From positions 124,001 through 188,000 of the forward strand of contig JAFKEE010000020.1 of the NCBI GenBank assembly GCA_017307505.1: a stretch of DNA of 64,000 nt, in the 5' to 3' direction. This document shows positions 44,221-53,288 of the stretch, one piece after another. A program made the position numbers and the translations under genes. Every line of letters begins with the position of its first letter. Within the stretch, counting starts at the first letter, position 1. The stretch is from Acidobacteriota bacterium (GTDB lineage: Bacteria; Acidobacteriota; Terriglobia; Bryobacterales; Bryobacteraceae). A model generated the notes under the pieces. It had not been told where the DNA came from. It searched no databases and saw only the letters and a list, made by a program, of their open reading frames with translations.

Positions 44221-45069
44221 GTGAAAAACCTGATCGTCTGCTCTCCCAAGAGCCTGCCTCGCGAACAACTCTTTGCGGCCGCGAAAACCGCCGTCGCCAT
44301 CAACCCGTTCAACCATGCCCCGCTCGACCGGCTCACTCGCCTCATCCCGTCCTTCCGCCCCACCCGCGAGCACCTGGCCGTCGTCACCACCAAATACTGG
44401 GGCGTGAAAGGCGTCAAACTCACAGTCGGTTTTCTCGATGGCGCACCCACTGACCTGCGCAAACGCATTCTGCTCCACATGAACGCCTGGTCCGCCACCG
44501 CCAACGTCAAGTTCGTCGAGACCAAAACCGATCCGCAGGTGCGCATCGCCCGCGTCGGCGGCGACGACGGCGGCTATTGGTCTTACGTCGGCACCGACAT
44601 CACCCACATCCCGAAAAACCAGCAGACCATGAACCTCGAGGCGTTCTCCATGAACACGCCCGAGTCGGAGTTCCACCGCGTCGTCCGCCACGAGACCGGC
44701 CACACTCTCGGCTTCCCCCACGAACACATGCGCGCCGCCCTCGTCGCCAAGATCGATCCCGACAAAGCCATCGCCTACTTCATGCGCACCCAGGGCTGGA
44801 GCGAGGACGAGGTCCGCGCCCAGGTCCTCACCCCTCTCGAAGAGGGCACCCTGATGGGTACCGTGGCCGATCCCAACTCGATCATGTGCTACCAGATCCC
44901 GGGCGAAGTCACCAGGGACGGGAAACCCATCATCGGCGGCAAGGACATCGACAAACTCGACTTCACCTTCGCGGCCAGCATCTATCCCAAGGCAACCGCC
45001 AAACCTGGATCGAAGCCCGCGCCCAAATCGGCCCCCAAGGCCAAACAGGCCAAAGCCGGAAAACGATAA
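44221..45069 (+). CDS. Metzincin-type zinc metalloprotease without a visible signal peptide
   Basis: A 282-residue protein with the full metzincin zinc site HETGHTLGFPHEH starting at His 157 (HExxHxxGxxH), and a Met-turn candidate (SIMCYQIPGE). The region before it (WSATANVKFVETKTDPQVRIAR, then YVGTDI) is like astacin/matrixin catalytic domains. The N-terminus MKNLIVCSPKSLPREQLF has no signal peptide, which is odd for a metzincin, and the C-terminus is a Lys/Ala/Pro-rich tail. The GTG at 44221 follows AAAGGA by 6 bases. How the enzyme leaves the cell, or whether it does, is open. Confidence 0.85.
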   Translation: MKNLIVCSPKSLPREQLFAAAKTAVAINPFNHAPLDRLTRLIPSFRPTREHLAVVTTKYWGVKGVKLTVGFLDGAPTDLRKRILLHMNAWSATANVKFVETKTDPQVRIARVGGDDGGYWSYVGTDITHIPKNQQTMNLEAFSMNTPESEFHRVVRHETGHTLGFPHEHMRAALVAKIDPDKAIAYFMRTQGWSEDEVRAQVLTPLEEGTLMGTVADPNSIMCYQIPGEVTRDGKPIIGGKDIDKLDFTFAASIYPKATAKPGSKPAPKSAPKAKQAKAGKR

Positions 45070-45287
45070 TCAGGTTCAGGTCCTCTCTGGTGCCTCTCCA
45101 CAGATTCGTCCATCGAGTGAGGTCGCTGGGGAGATCATCGGTCTTTCTGGGGGCGGGCGCCTCCCAATCGTTTGGATGTCCACTCGCCCCGGAGATCCTG
45201 CCCGCCATCCGGACTCGAGAGGCCCCGCCCACAACTCTGGGAAGTATGTAAACCAAGTCAGGCCCGGCTCTGGCGGTACGATGAAAT

Positions 45288-46073
45288 GTGACCACCGAGA
45301 TCATGGGCATCCTCAATGTGACGCCCGATTCCTTCTCTGACGGAGGCCGCTTCGCCCATCTGGAGCAGGCCGTGGAACACGCCTTCCGCCTGGTCGAAGA
45401 GGGCGCCTCCATCCTCGATATCGGCGGAGAGAGTACCCGCCCCGGCGCCGAACCCGTCCCGGAGGAGGAGGAACTCCACCGCGTTCTTCCCGTCATCGAA
45501 GCCCTTGCCGGACGCCTCGACGCCCGACTCTCCATCGATACCTGCAAACCCGGCGTCGCCGAAGCCTGCCTCCGCGCCGGAGCCGGAATGATCAACGACG
45601 TCACCGGCCTCCGCGACGCCCGCATGGCCTCCGTCGCCGCCGCCCACGGAGCCGCGGTCGTCATCATGCACATGCGTGGCACCCCGGCCACCATGAATCA
45701 GGAAACCGCCTACACCGATGTCGTGGCCGAAGTGAAGGAGTTTCTCGGACGCCAGGCCGCCGCCGCCCGCGCCATCGGCGTCGAAGAGATCATCCTCGAT
45801 CCCGGCATCGGCTTCGCCAAGACCGCCCCCCAGAGCTTCGAACTCCTCCGCCGCCTGGGTGAGTTCTCCGATCTCGGCTGCCCGCTCCTCATCGGCCCGT
45901 CCCGCAAGTCTTTCCTTGGGACCCTACCCGGCATGGAGAATCCCGCCGACCGCCTCGAAGGCACGCTGGCCGCCTCCGTCATCGGGGTCATGCAAGGCGC
46001 CTCCATCGTCCGCGTTCACGACGTCCGGGAGTGCCGCAAAGCGCTCGCCGTGGCGGACGCGGTGAAAGGTTGA
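45288..46073 (+). CDS. folP: Dihydropteroate synthase FolP
   Basis: A 261-residue TIM-barrel enzyme joining p-aminobenzoate to dihydropterin pyrophosphate. All family signatures are intact: MGILNVTPDSFSDGG, LDIGGESTRPGAEPV, LSIDTCKPGVAEA, INDVTGLRDA, ILDPGIGFAKT, LIGPSRKSFLG and VRVHDVRE. This makes a useful contrast with the degenerate paralogue at 54602-55441. The GTG start at 45288 leaves almost no sequence before the first strand. It is followed by folB after 2 bases and then folK, a classical folate operon. Confidence 0.97.
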   Translation: MTTEIMGILNVTPDSFSDGGRFAHLEQAVEHAFRLVEEGASILDIGGESTRPGAEPVPEEEELHRVLPVIEALAGRLDARLSIDTCKPGVAEACLRAGAGMINDVTGLRDARMASVAAAHGAAVVIMHMRGTPATMNQETAYTDVVAEVKEFLGRQAAAARAIGVEEIILDPGIGFAKTAPQSFELLRRLGEFSDLGCPLLIGPSRKSFLGTLPGMENPADRLEGTLAASVIGVMQGASIVRVHDVRECRKALAVADAVKG

Positions 46074-46075
46074 GT

Positions 46076-46438
46076 ATGGACAGGATCATCCTCCGCGGTG
46101 TGCACCTCACCGTCAATCTGGGAGTACCGCCCGAAGAACGCAGCATCCCCCAGGAGATCGTCCTCGATCTCGATGTCGAGTTCGACACCCGCCCCGCCGG
46201 ACTCTCCGATGACTTCAATCTCACCGTGGACTACGCTGCCATGCACACCGTCGTGCGCCGCGTCGCCACCGAACGCCACTACTCCCTCGTCGAATGTATG
46301 GCCGAGCGCATCGCCGCCGCACTCCTCGCCGAATTCCCCATCGAGTCCGTCCGCGTCCTCCTCATGAAGCCGGCCGCCCTGCGCGGCCGCAACGTCGATT
46401 ACCCCGCCATCGAAATCGTCAGGCGCCGCCATGGCTGA
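46076..46438 (+). CDS. folB: Dihydroneopterin aldolase FolB
   Basis: A 120-residue enzyme that cleaves dihydroneopterin to the hydroxymethyl-dihydropterin used by FolK. It starts MDRIILRGVHLTVNLGVPPEERSIPQE and has DFNLTVDYAAMHTVV, the Tyr-containing active-site segment, then HYSLVECMAERIAAALL and KPAALRGRNVDYPAIEI. The ATG at 46076 lies 2 bases after the folP stop, so the longer frame that overlaps folP is not used. It overlaps folK by 8 bases. Confidence 0.95.
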   Translation: MDRIILRGVHLTVNLGVPPEERSIPQEIVLDLDVEFDTRPAGLSDDFNLTVDYAAMHTVVRRVATERHYSLVECMAERIAAALLAEFPIESVRVLLMKPAALRGRNVDYPAIEIVRRRHG

Positions 46439-46895
46439 AGTCTATCTCTGCCTCGGCTCCAACCTCGGCGACAAGGCCGCCAACCTCAGGACGGCCCTCG
46501 ACCGGATCACGGAGTTTTCCACCGTTCGCGCGGTCTCTTCTTTCCATGACACTGAGCCCGTCGGCTTCCTGGACCAGGACCGCTTCCTGAACGCCGCCGC
46601 CCATGTCTCAACCGCCTTGGAGCCCCGCGCCTTCCTCGACCGCCTTCTGGAGACCGAACTATCTCTCGGCCGCGTCCGCACCATCCCCAACGGCCCCCGC
46701 ATCATCGACCTCGACATCCTTCTGTGGGACTGCCAGATCATCCACGAGCCCGGCCTGGTCGTGCCCCATCCCCGCATGCAGGACCGCCTTTTTGTCCTGG
46801 ATCCACTGGTTGAGATTGCACCGGAAGCCCTTCACCCACTGCTCGGACGGACTGTCCGGCAATTGCGCGAAGCCTTGCTCGCCCACACGCGCTAA
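46431..46895 (+). CDS. folK: 2-amino-4-hydroxy-6-hydroxymethyldihydropteridine pyrophosphokinase FolK
   Basis: A 154-residue kinase of the folate pathway. Hallmarks are CLGSNLGDKAANLRTAL at the N-terminus, DTEPVGFLDQDRFLNAA, LSLGRVRTIPNGPRIIDLDILLWD (the HPPK signature with the two magnesium-binding Asp) and VPHPRMQDRLFVLDPL. It completes the folP-folB-folK set. After it comes 117 bases with a promoter-like -10 before the phosphatase gene. Confidence 0.96.
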   Translation: MAEVYLCLGSNLGDKAANLRTALDRITEFSTVRAVSSFHDTEPVGFLDQDRFLNAAAHVSTALEPRAFLDRLLETELSLGRVRTIPNGPRIIDLDILLWDCQIIHEPGLVVPHPRMQDRLFVLDPLVEIAPEALHPLLGRTVRQLREALLAHTR

Positions 46896-46996
46896 CCCAT
46901 CGCCCCCTCTTCCGGGCGGTTCGCTCCCACTTCGCCTCTGCTTCTGCCAGAATAATATGCGTCTGGGCTGATACACTTCGCTGTCATCATACGCAC

Positions 46997-47002
46997 TATA
47001 AT
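46997..47002 (+). promoter_or_regulatory. TATAAT -10 element very close to the phosphatase start
   Basis: A perfect TATAAT lies 10 bases before the GTG start at 47013. A transcript starting the usual 6-8 bases after it would have almost no 5' leader. A matching -35 about 17 bases upstream is weak (CACTTC). Either the mRNA is nearly leaderless or this box is a chance match. Confidence 0.4.
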
Positions 47003-47012
47003 TCAGGGAACC

Positions 47013-47720
47013 GTGCGCGCATCCATTGGCATCTCCGACGTCGGCTGTGTCCGTAAGAATAACGAGGACTCGTATCTCGTCGACCCCCAGCTCGGCTTAT
47101 ACGCCGTCGCCGATGGCATGGGGGGAGCTCAGGCGGGCGAGCTTGCATCGCAAATCGCGATTGAAAGTCTGCGCGAAGCCATAACCGCCGCGCCAGAACG
47201 CACACACGAAACACTCGTCCACGCCTTCGAGCACGCCAACACGGCTGTGCTCGAAACAGCAGCGGCCGACCCGCGCCTCGAGGGCATGGGCACGACCATG
47301 ATCTGCGCCCTGGAAACCCCCAACTCTCTCCTCGTGGGCAGCGTCGGCGACAGCCGCGCCTGGCTCTTCCAGGACGGCCAGCTCTCCCTCGTCTCCAACG
47401 ACCAGACCTGGGTCAACGAAGTGGGCCGCCCTCTCGGCATCGCCGAGGAACGCCTCAAAGTCCACCCCATGCGCCATGTGCTCACCATGGCAGTCGGCGT
47501 CAGCCAGCTTCTCCGCGTTCAGATCTACCCTCTCCATCCACCCCCCGGCAGCATCCTGCTCCTCTCCAGCGACGGTCTCCACGGCCCCCTCAATGATGAA
47601 GATCTACAAAATCTTCTATCTCAGCCGATATCTTTGGAGGCTCGCGCCCACTCCTTTATCGAGGCAGCAAAGAAAGCCGGAGGACCCGATAACATTACCG
47701 TCGTCCTCCTTGAGTTCTAA
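47013..47720 (+). CDS. PP2C-type Ser/Thr protein phosphatase (Stp family)
   Basis: A 235-residue metal-dependent phosphatase that reverses Hanks-type kinase phosphorylation. It has SDVGCVRKNNEDSYLVD (metal Asp motif), VADGMGGAQAGELAS, GSVGDSRAWLF and GGPDNITVVLLEF. The size is right for the soluble bacterial form. The start is a GTG closely following a TATAAT. No kinase gene is adjacent. A secreted-protein gene follows 33 bases later. Confidence 0.94.
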   Translation: MRASIGISDVGCVRKNNEDSYLVDPQLGLYAVADGMGGAQAGELASQIAIESLREAITAAPERTHETLVHAFEHANTAVLETAAADPRLEGMGTTMICALETPNSLLVGSVGDSRAWLFQDGQLSLVSNDQTWVNEVGRPLGIAEERLKVHPMRHVLTMAVGVSQLLRVQIYPLHPPPGSILLLSSDGLHGPLNDEDLQNLLSQPISLEARAHSFIEAAKKAGGPDNITVVLLEF

Positions 47721-47753
47721 TTCACTTCAATCCCTCTGCCTCTGGAGGGTCTC

Positions 47754-48320
47754 GTGCTCTACGTGTGCCTGTTCGCGGCACTTCTCGCGCCCCCTGGCGC
47801 TTTGACCATTGAGGTCGTCGAGGGCTCCGGCGCGGTCGCCGCCCGCGGCTCGGTCAGCCCGCAACGTTTCGCTGTTCTGGTGAAGGACTCATCCGGCGCC
47901 CCCGCCCCGTCGGTCACTGTCCAGTTCCGCCTACCCTCGGAAGGCCCGTCCGGCGAATTCGCCAGCGGCTCGAAGCTGGAATCTGTACTCACCGGGCCAG
48001 ATGGGAAGGCCTATGTCCGGGGAATCCACTGGAACTCCATCCCCGGAAAACTGGACATCCTTGTCAGGGTGGCCAACCAGGCCGAACGCGTTCAAATCAG
48101 CATTCCTGCCGAAATATCGGCAACACTGCCGCCATCCCGGCATCTAGCCTCAAAATCGCCAAAAAAATGGATCATTTTAGCCGTCGTTAGCGGCGCAGCG
48201 GCCGCAGGTTTGGCCGTCGCCGGCGGCGGCAAATCCTCGCCCCCAATCACCACGGATCAGCCCCCCGCCAGCCTGCCTCCCTCCCTCGGAACGCCGGTCA
48301 TCTCGATAGGAAAACCGTGA
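47754..48320 (+). CDS. Exported Ig-like (Big_1-type) protein with a membrane segment
   Basis: A 188-residue protein. Signal peptide (MLYVCLFAALLAPPGAL), one Ig-like domain (IEVVEGSGAVAARGSVSPQRFAVLVKDSSGAPAPSVTVQF, TGPDGKAYV) like bacterial Big_1 domains, then a basic stretch and a hydrophobic helix (KWIILAVVSGAAAAGLAVAGG), ending in a Pro-rich tail. GTG start after GGAGGG. Its stop overlaps the next gene (TGATG), so the two are probably made together. Role unknown; an envelope-anchored partner of the next protein is plausible. Confidence 0.72.
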   Translation: MLYVCLFAALLAPPGALTIEVVEGSGAVAARGSVSPQRFAVLVKDSSGAPAPSVTVQFRLPSEGPSGEFASGSKLESVLTGPDGKAYVRGIHWNSIPGKLDILVRVANQAERVQISIPAEISATLPPSRHLASKSPKKWIILAVVSGAAAAGLAVAGGGKSSPPITTDQPPASLPPSLGTPVISIGKP

Positions 48321-50056
48321 TGCGCCATCTTCTCATTTTCTTCACGCTGTCGGCTTTCGCCCAAACGACCCCGGTAGCAGGGATTTTTCATGACGGAAAA
48401 GGTGCCCTTCGCACCCTCCAAGGGACGGAAGGAGCCTGGACTGCCCCGATCCTGGTCCCCCACGGCGTCCTCTCCGCCGGCTACTCCGGCAAGACCCTCT
48501 GGTACAAGACGGAAACAGAACTCCATGTCTTCGACGGCGAGGAGACCTCGGTCCCTGCCCCCTCCGGTCAGGCAACCGCCAGGTTTAACGAAACAGGCGA
48601 CTTAGTCGAGGTCTTCTTCGCCTCCGGTGAACATGCGCTGTGGCGCGGCCATGCCCTGGAGTTCCTCGATCCCATTGCGGAATCCCCCACATTCCCGGAA
48701 GCTCTGGGCCCCGGCAAGTTTCTGCTCCGCCGCGAGAGCGGCCTCTACGCCTGGACACCAGGCTCGGCCCCGGTGCTCATCCCGCTCGCGGAAACCCCTT
48801 CCTTTCAATTGTTTCTACGAACGGACGAAGCGGAGGTGGCGGTCGGAACCAGCTTCCGCCTGCCCGAGGCAGGCGTTGGCGAATCCTCCGTGGCGCGTTT
48901 CCGCATCCGGAACCCAACCGATAAGCCCATCACCATCAGCCGTTTATCCATTGACCCATCTCCCTTCCGGACGTTCGACCAGTTCTTCGTGCCTTACCTC
49001 ATCCCGGCCAATGGATATGGCGACTTCTCGGTCCGCTTCTCGCCCGTCGAGCCGGGAGAGTTCGCAACCACATTGTGGATCAATGATTTGCAGGTGAAAC
49101 TGGAGGGCAGCACGGTTGCCTCTACCAGCGTGGAAATCCTGGAGGGCACCCTCTGGAAACCTCTCACTACGCCCTATGACCTTGGTTCAGTGGAGCGCAA
49201 ATCCGCCCTCAGCCGGCGTCTTCGAATCATGCCCGATTCACCGCCAACCCTTGCAGGCACTGGCTTTACGCTGTCGGCCTCGGGACCGGAATGGATCATC
49301 AACGTCGCTTCCGATACAGCCCGCACGCTCACGGGAACCCTCCAGGTCGCCGGCCGGACCTTTCAACTGAGGGCAACCTTCACCGAGTTCCCCCTGCCCC
49401 GCCCCTCGTTCCAACCCGTTTCGGGCAAACTGACCTCCGGGATCCAGCAGCCCATCACCCTGCAATTCGCCCAGCCGGCCAAGGCTACGGTATTGGGATT
49501 ATTGAAGTTAGACTTCACGCCCGGTTCGCCGGGCCTGGGCAACGACTCTGCAATCGCCTTCCTGCCCCGCATGGAGCGGACCATCAACTTCCGCCTGAAC
49601 GAGGGCTCGACCATCGCTGAATTCAGCGGTTCTGATTCCGTACTCGTTCAGACGGGTTCTACCGCCGGAACAATCGTTCTCACCGCCGACCTGGGCGGTC
49701 TCACCGAGCAGGCGGTCTACCGGATCGACCCCGCCCCTGTCACCTACACTGCAACCAAAGCCAGCATTTCCAGCACGTTGGCGGAGGTCCTGATCACCGG
49801 GGTCGACAACTCCCGTTCGGCCGGTAGAATCGCCTTCACCTTCCTCCGCATCGATGGAAAGCCTGCCTCGCCCGGCCGCATGGACGTGGACGTAACCTCT
49901 TCATTCAAAGAGTACTTCGCGACCTCCGGCACCGGAACCTTCCAGCTCCGCGCGTCGTTCCCAGTCTCAGGCGATGCCGCCGGTCTGACAGGTGTCGAAG
50001 TGGAGATGACGAACGCGCAGGGGTCGTCCCAGTCAGGACGCCTTCCCCTCAACTAG
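48320..50056 (+). CDS. Exported protein with Ig-like (ASH/Hydin-type) domains
   Basis: A 578-residue secreted protein with a signal peptide (MRHLLIFFTLSAFAQ). Residues about 20-165 look like a propeller or beta-rich segment (GYSGKTLWYKTETELHVFDGE). Around 175-260 is an ASPM/SPD-2/Hydin-like Ig domain (VARFRIRNPTDKPITISRLSID, then IPANGYGDFSVRFSPVEPGEFATTLWI). Further Ig-like parts follow to the C-terminus. The true start is the ATG at 48320, overlapping the previous stop. No catalytic motif is visible. It belongs to the broad set of secreted Solibacter-type proteins seen at 14.5-18 kb. Confidence 0.78.
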   Translation: MRHLLIFFTLSAFAQTTPVAGIFHDGKGALRTLQGTEGAWTAPILVPHGVLSAGYSGKTLWYKTETELHVFDGEETSVPAPSGQATARFNETGDLVEVFFASGEHALWRGHALEFLDPIAESPTFPEALGPGKFLLRRESGLYAWTPGSAPVLIPLAETPSFQLFLRTDEAEVAVGTSFRLPEAGVGESSVARFRIRNPTDKPITISRLSIDPSPFRTFDQFFVPYLIPANGYGDFSVRFSPVEPGEFATTLWINDLQVKLEGSTVASTSVEILEGTLWKPLTTPYDLGSVERKSALSRRLRIMPDSPPTLAGTGFTLSASGPEWIINVASDTARTLTGTLQVAGRTFQLRATFTEFPLPRPSFQPVSGKLTSGIQQPITLQFAQPAKATVLGLLKLDFTPGSPGLGNDSAIAFLPRMERTINFRLNEGSTIAEFSGSDSVLVQTGSTAGTIVLTADLGGLTEQAVYRIDPAPVTYTATKASISSTLAEVLITGVDNSRSAGRIAFTFLRIDGKPASPGRMDVDVTSSFKEYFATSGTGTFQLRASFPVSGDAAGLTGVEVEMTNAQGSSQSGRLPLN

Positions 50057-50069
50057 TTACACTGGCAGT

Positions 50070-50867
50070 GTGAAGCCTATTGCATTAACCATCGCCGGTT
50101 CCGACCCCAGCGGCGGCGCCGGCATCCAGGCCGATCTCAAGACTTTTCATCAATTTGGCGTCTATGGCCAGGCAGCCATCACCCTGCTGACGGTCCAGAA
50201 CACGCAAAACGTCTTTGACGTGCAGGTCCAGAAACCCGAACTGGTCGCCGCCCAGATCCGGGCCATCCTCGACGACATGCCACCGAAGGCCGCCAAAACG
50301 GGCGCCCTGGGCACCGCCGAAGTTGTTGAAAATGTGGCGGAATTGGCCCAGGACTTTCGCTTCCCCCTGGTGGTGGACCCGGTGATGATCAGCAAGCACG
50401 GCGCTCCGCTCATCGCCGCCGAAGCCCGCACCGCCTTGCTCGAGAAACTCCTTCCCAAAGCCAGGCTGGTCATGCCCAACCTACACGAAGCCGCTGCCCT
50501 GACAGGACTTACGGTCGAGACCCGCGACCAGATGGAAGCCGCCGCCCGGCGCCTTTTTGACACCTGCGGCTGCAACGTCCTGGTCAAAGGGGGCCATCTG
50601 GCCGGAGTCGCGCTGGACCTGCTTCTGATTGACGGCAAAGCACTTCACGAGTTTCCAGCGGAGCGCATCCACACCATCCACACGCACGGGACCGGCTGCA
50701 CCTATTCAGCCGCCGTGACCGCTGGCCTGGCCTTGGGCTTGCCGCTACCCCAGGCAGTTCGAGCCGCGAAAGAGTTCATAACAGAGGCGATCCGGACCAA
50801 CCCCGGTCTCGGACACGGCTGCGGACCCGTCAACCACCATGCCCGCAACCACCTTTACAATGAATGA
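50070..50867 (+). CDS. thiD: Hydroxymethylpyrimidine/phosphomethylpyrimidine kinase ThiD
   Basis: A 265-residue kinase for the pyrimidine half of thiamine. It shows TIAGSDPSGGAGIQADLKTF (substrate and anion-hole Gly-rich stretch), VVDPVMISKHG, and the C-terminal ATP motif THGTGCTYSAAVTAGLALG. GTG start. It ends directly before the tyrS start with no gap, which suggests coupling. No TPP riboswitch is visible upstream. Confidence 0.95.
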   Translation: MKPIALTIAGSDPSGGAGIQADLKTFHQFGVYGQAAITLLTVQNTQNVFDVQVQKPELVAAQIRAILDDMPPKAAKTGALGTAEVVENVAELAQDFRFPLVVDPVMISKHGAPLIAAEARTALLEKLLPKARLVMPNLHEAAALTGLTVETRDQMEAAARRLFDTCGCNVLVKGGHLAGVALDLLLIDGKALHEFPAERIHTIHTHGTGCTYSAAVTAGLALGLPLPQAVRAAKEFITEAIRTNPGLGHGCGPVNHHARNHLYNE

Positions 50868-52055
50868 GTGGCATTTCTCCCCGTCGACGAGCAGTTAACT
50901 TATTTGCGGAAAGGGTTCTCGGAGATCATCCGGGAAGAGGACCTGAAGGAGCGCCTGACCCAGGCGGCTGCAGCGAATCGCCCTATCCGCGTCAAGGCGG
51001 GCTTCGATCCGACCGCGCCCGACCTCCATCTCGGCCATACCGTCCTGCTTCGCAAGATGAAGCATTTCCAGGACTTGGGCCATACAGTCATCTTCCTGAT
51101 CGGTGATGCAACCGGTTTGATTGGCGACCCCACGGGCCGCAACGCGCTACGTCCGCCGATGACCCGGGAAGAGATCAATCGCAACGCCGATACCTATAAG
51201 GAGCAGGTGTTCCAGATCCTCGATCCTGCGAAAACCGAGGTCCGGTTCAACTACGACTGGCTGGGCTCGCTGCGCTTTGAGGACATGATCCGGCTCACGT
51301 CCAAGTACACCGTCGCCCGGATTCTGGAGCGCGACGACTTCGCGAAGCGCTACCGCGACTCCGTTCCGATCTCGGTGCACGAGATGCTCTATCCGCTCGC
51401 GCAGGGCTACGACTCGGTCGCACTGGAGTGCGACGTCGAGCTCGGCGGCACGGACCAGAAGTTCAACTTATTGGTAGGCCGCGATTTGCAGCGCGACTAC
51501 GGCCAGGCTCCGCAGATCGTGGGCACAGTGCCTTTGCTGGAAGGCTTGGACGGCATCGACAAGATGTCGAAGTCGAAAGGCAATTACGTCGGCATCCGGG
51601 AAGCCCCTGAAGTGATGGTGAAGAAACTGATGACCATCAGCGACAACCTCATGTGGCGCTACTGGGAACTTTTGACGGATGTGCAAATTTCTGAGATTTC
51701 GGCCCTGAAAGCGAGCGGACGCAACCCGCGCGATATTAAGCTGGATTTGGCTGAGCGCATTGCCGGTGATTTCCATCCGGCAGCCGCGGCCAAAGCCGCG
51801 CGGGAGCAGTGGTTGCACGATGTGAGCCAGGGCCAGACGCCGGAAGATCTGCCCCTCACCATCGCAGCCGACCCGCGACTGAAGCAGTGCCTGTTGCAGA
51901 CCGGGCTCGCGCCATCCAGTTCGGAAGCAGACCGCCTCATCAAAGCGGGCGCGGTTGCCGCCGGCGGTGAAGTGATCAAGAGTCCGTCGCACCGGTTCGA
52001 AGCAGGAGAGTACATCCTGCGCGCCGGCAAGAAGTGGGCACGAGTGAAGGTCTGA
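50868..52055 (+). CDS. tyrS: Tyrosyl-tRNA synthetase TyrS
   Basis: A 395-residue class I synthetase of the shorter TyrRZ kind. Class signatures are [22 protein letters not shown] (HIGH motif as HLGH) and [13 protein letters not shown] (KMSKS). An S4-like RNA-binding domain closes the protein ([40 protein letters not shown]). GTG start immediately after the thiD stop. The coding strand here starts to be less C-rich than in the genes to the left. Confidence 0.96.
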   Translation: MAFLPVDEQLTYLRKGFSEIIREEDLKERLTQAAAANRPIRVKAGFDPTAPDLHLGHTVLLRKMKHFQDLGHTVIFLIGDATGLIGDPTGRNALRPPMTREEINRNADTYKEQVFQILDPAKTEVRFNYDWLGSLRFEDMIRLTSKYTVARILERDDFAKRYRDSVPISVHEMLYPLAQGYDSVALECDVELGGTDQKFNLLVGRDLQRDYGQAPQIVGTVPLLEGLDGIDKMSKSKGNYVGIREAPEVMVKKLMTISDNLMWRYWELLTDVQISEISALKASGRNPRDIKLDLAERIAGDFHPAAAAKAAREQWLHDVSQGQTPEDLPLTIAADPRLKQCLLQTGLAPSSSEADRLIKAGAVAAGGEVIKSPSHRFEAGEYILRAGKKWARVKV

Positions 52056-52061
52056 CCTTTT

Positions 52062-53288
52062 ATGCTGCTGGCTCGCGACACGATGGGCCTGAGTCTGGAC
52101 GCACTGCGCTCGCACCGGCTGCGCACCGCCCTGACTGTGCTCGGGCTCACGATGGGTGTCGCGACGCTGATTACCGTCGTCACGATTGTCCAGGGCGCGA
52201 ACGTCTATGTGGAGACCAAGATCGCAAACCTGGGCGCCGACGTGTTCCAGATGGCGCGCACGCCGTTTGCCGTGACTGATTACGAGGTCATCCTCAAGGC
52301 TCTGCGCTACAAGCGGATCCACATGGAGGATTACGATTTCGTGCGGTCGGCCTGTCCGGACTGCAAAGTGATGGGCGCGTCGGGTTCGGTGACCACGCGC
52401 GCCAACCATCTGACCGAAGAACTGACAGACGTCAACATGAACGGCCAGACGGCTTCGATGGCGGAGATCGAGGCTCGCACGATCGAGATGGGCCGCTACT
52501 TCACGGAGATTGAGGACCAGCGTTCCGTGCGGGTGGCCGTCATCGGCGCCACGCTGCGCGACAAGTTCTTTCCGGAGCAGGATCCGGTGGGACAGAAGTT
52601 CCGGTTGGGCAGCGAGGAGTTCACGGTGATCGGCCTCTATGAGCGGGGCGGCAGCGTGCTGGGGCAGGACTCCGACAACTTCGTGGTGATCCCGCTGAAT
52701 ACGTTCCTGCAGTTGAAGGGGTCGCGGTACTCGCTGACGATCAACGTGAAGGTTCCGAATGACCCGAAGGGATTCGAGCGGGCCCAGGATCAGGCGCGCC
52801 TGGCATTGCGGGCGCGGCGGCACATCCGGCCGACCCAGGATGAGGACTTCTTTATCGGCACGAAGGACAGCTACATCCAACTGTGGCAGCAGATCAGCGG
52901 CGCCTTCTTCGCGGTGTTCATCCTGGTGAGTTCAATCTCGGCCGTCGTGGGCGGGATTGTGATCATGAACGTCATGCTGGTGAGCGTGACGGAACGGACC
53001 AAAGAGATTGGGATCCGGCGCGCCATGGGCGCGACAGGCCGCGACATTCTGAAGCAGTTCCTCACCGAGAGCGTGCTGCAGTGCATGGTGGGCGGTTTCT
53101 TCGGGATCACGCTCGGATTTCTTTGCGCCGAGGCGCTCAACCGCTTCACTTCCTTCCCAGCTTCGGTGCAGGGCGGAGTCGCTGTCCTGGGCATGGTTTT
53201 GAGTTCGGCGATCGGGCTGTTCTTCGGCATTTACCCTGCCTCGCGCGCCGCGCGGCTGGATCCGGTGGAAGCATTGAGGGCTGAATAG
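52062..53288 (+). CDS. ABC transporter permease, MacB/FtsX type (1 of 2)
   Basis: A 408-residue integral membrane protein. It has an N-terminal helix (LRTALTVLGLTMGVATLITVVTIVQGA), a large periplasmic MacB core domain (to about residue 270) with VAVIGATLRDKFFPEQDPVGQKF, and three C-terminal helices including MLVSVTERTKEIGIRRAMGATGRDI, the classical FtsX coupling segment. It forms a heterodimer-like pair with the next gene. No ATPase (MacB/LolD type) is encoded nearby, so it must work with one from elsewhere. Substrates could be a lipoprotein, peptide or drug. Confidence 0.9.
   Translation: MLLARDTMGLSLDALRSHRLRTALTVLGLTMGVATLITVVTIVQGANVYVETKIANLGADVFQMARTPFAVTDYEVILKALRYKRIHMEDYDFVRSACPDCKVMGASGSVTTRANHLTEELTDVNMNGQTASMAEIEARTIEMGRYFTEIEDQRSVRVAVIGATLRDKFFPEQDPVGQKFRLGSEEFTVIGLYERGGSVLGQDSDNFVVIPLNTFLQLKGSRYSLTINVKVPNDPKGFERAQDQARLALRARRHIRPTQDEDFFIGTKDSYIQLWQQISGAFFAVFILVSSISAVVGGIVIMNVMLVSVTERTKEIGIRRAMGATGRDILKQFLTESVLQCMVGGFFGITLGFLCAEALNRFTSFPASVQGGVAVLGMVLSSAIGLFFGIYPASRAARLDPVEALRAE

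Noticed and set aside
50040-50070. A TPP riboswitch before thiD
   Set aside because: Only about a dozen bases separate the upstream stop from the thiD start, too short for a THI element.
50800-52062. A replication origin at the skew change
   Set aside because: No dnaA, no DnaA-box cluster and no AT-rich intergenic stretch; thiD and tyrS abut.
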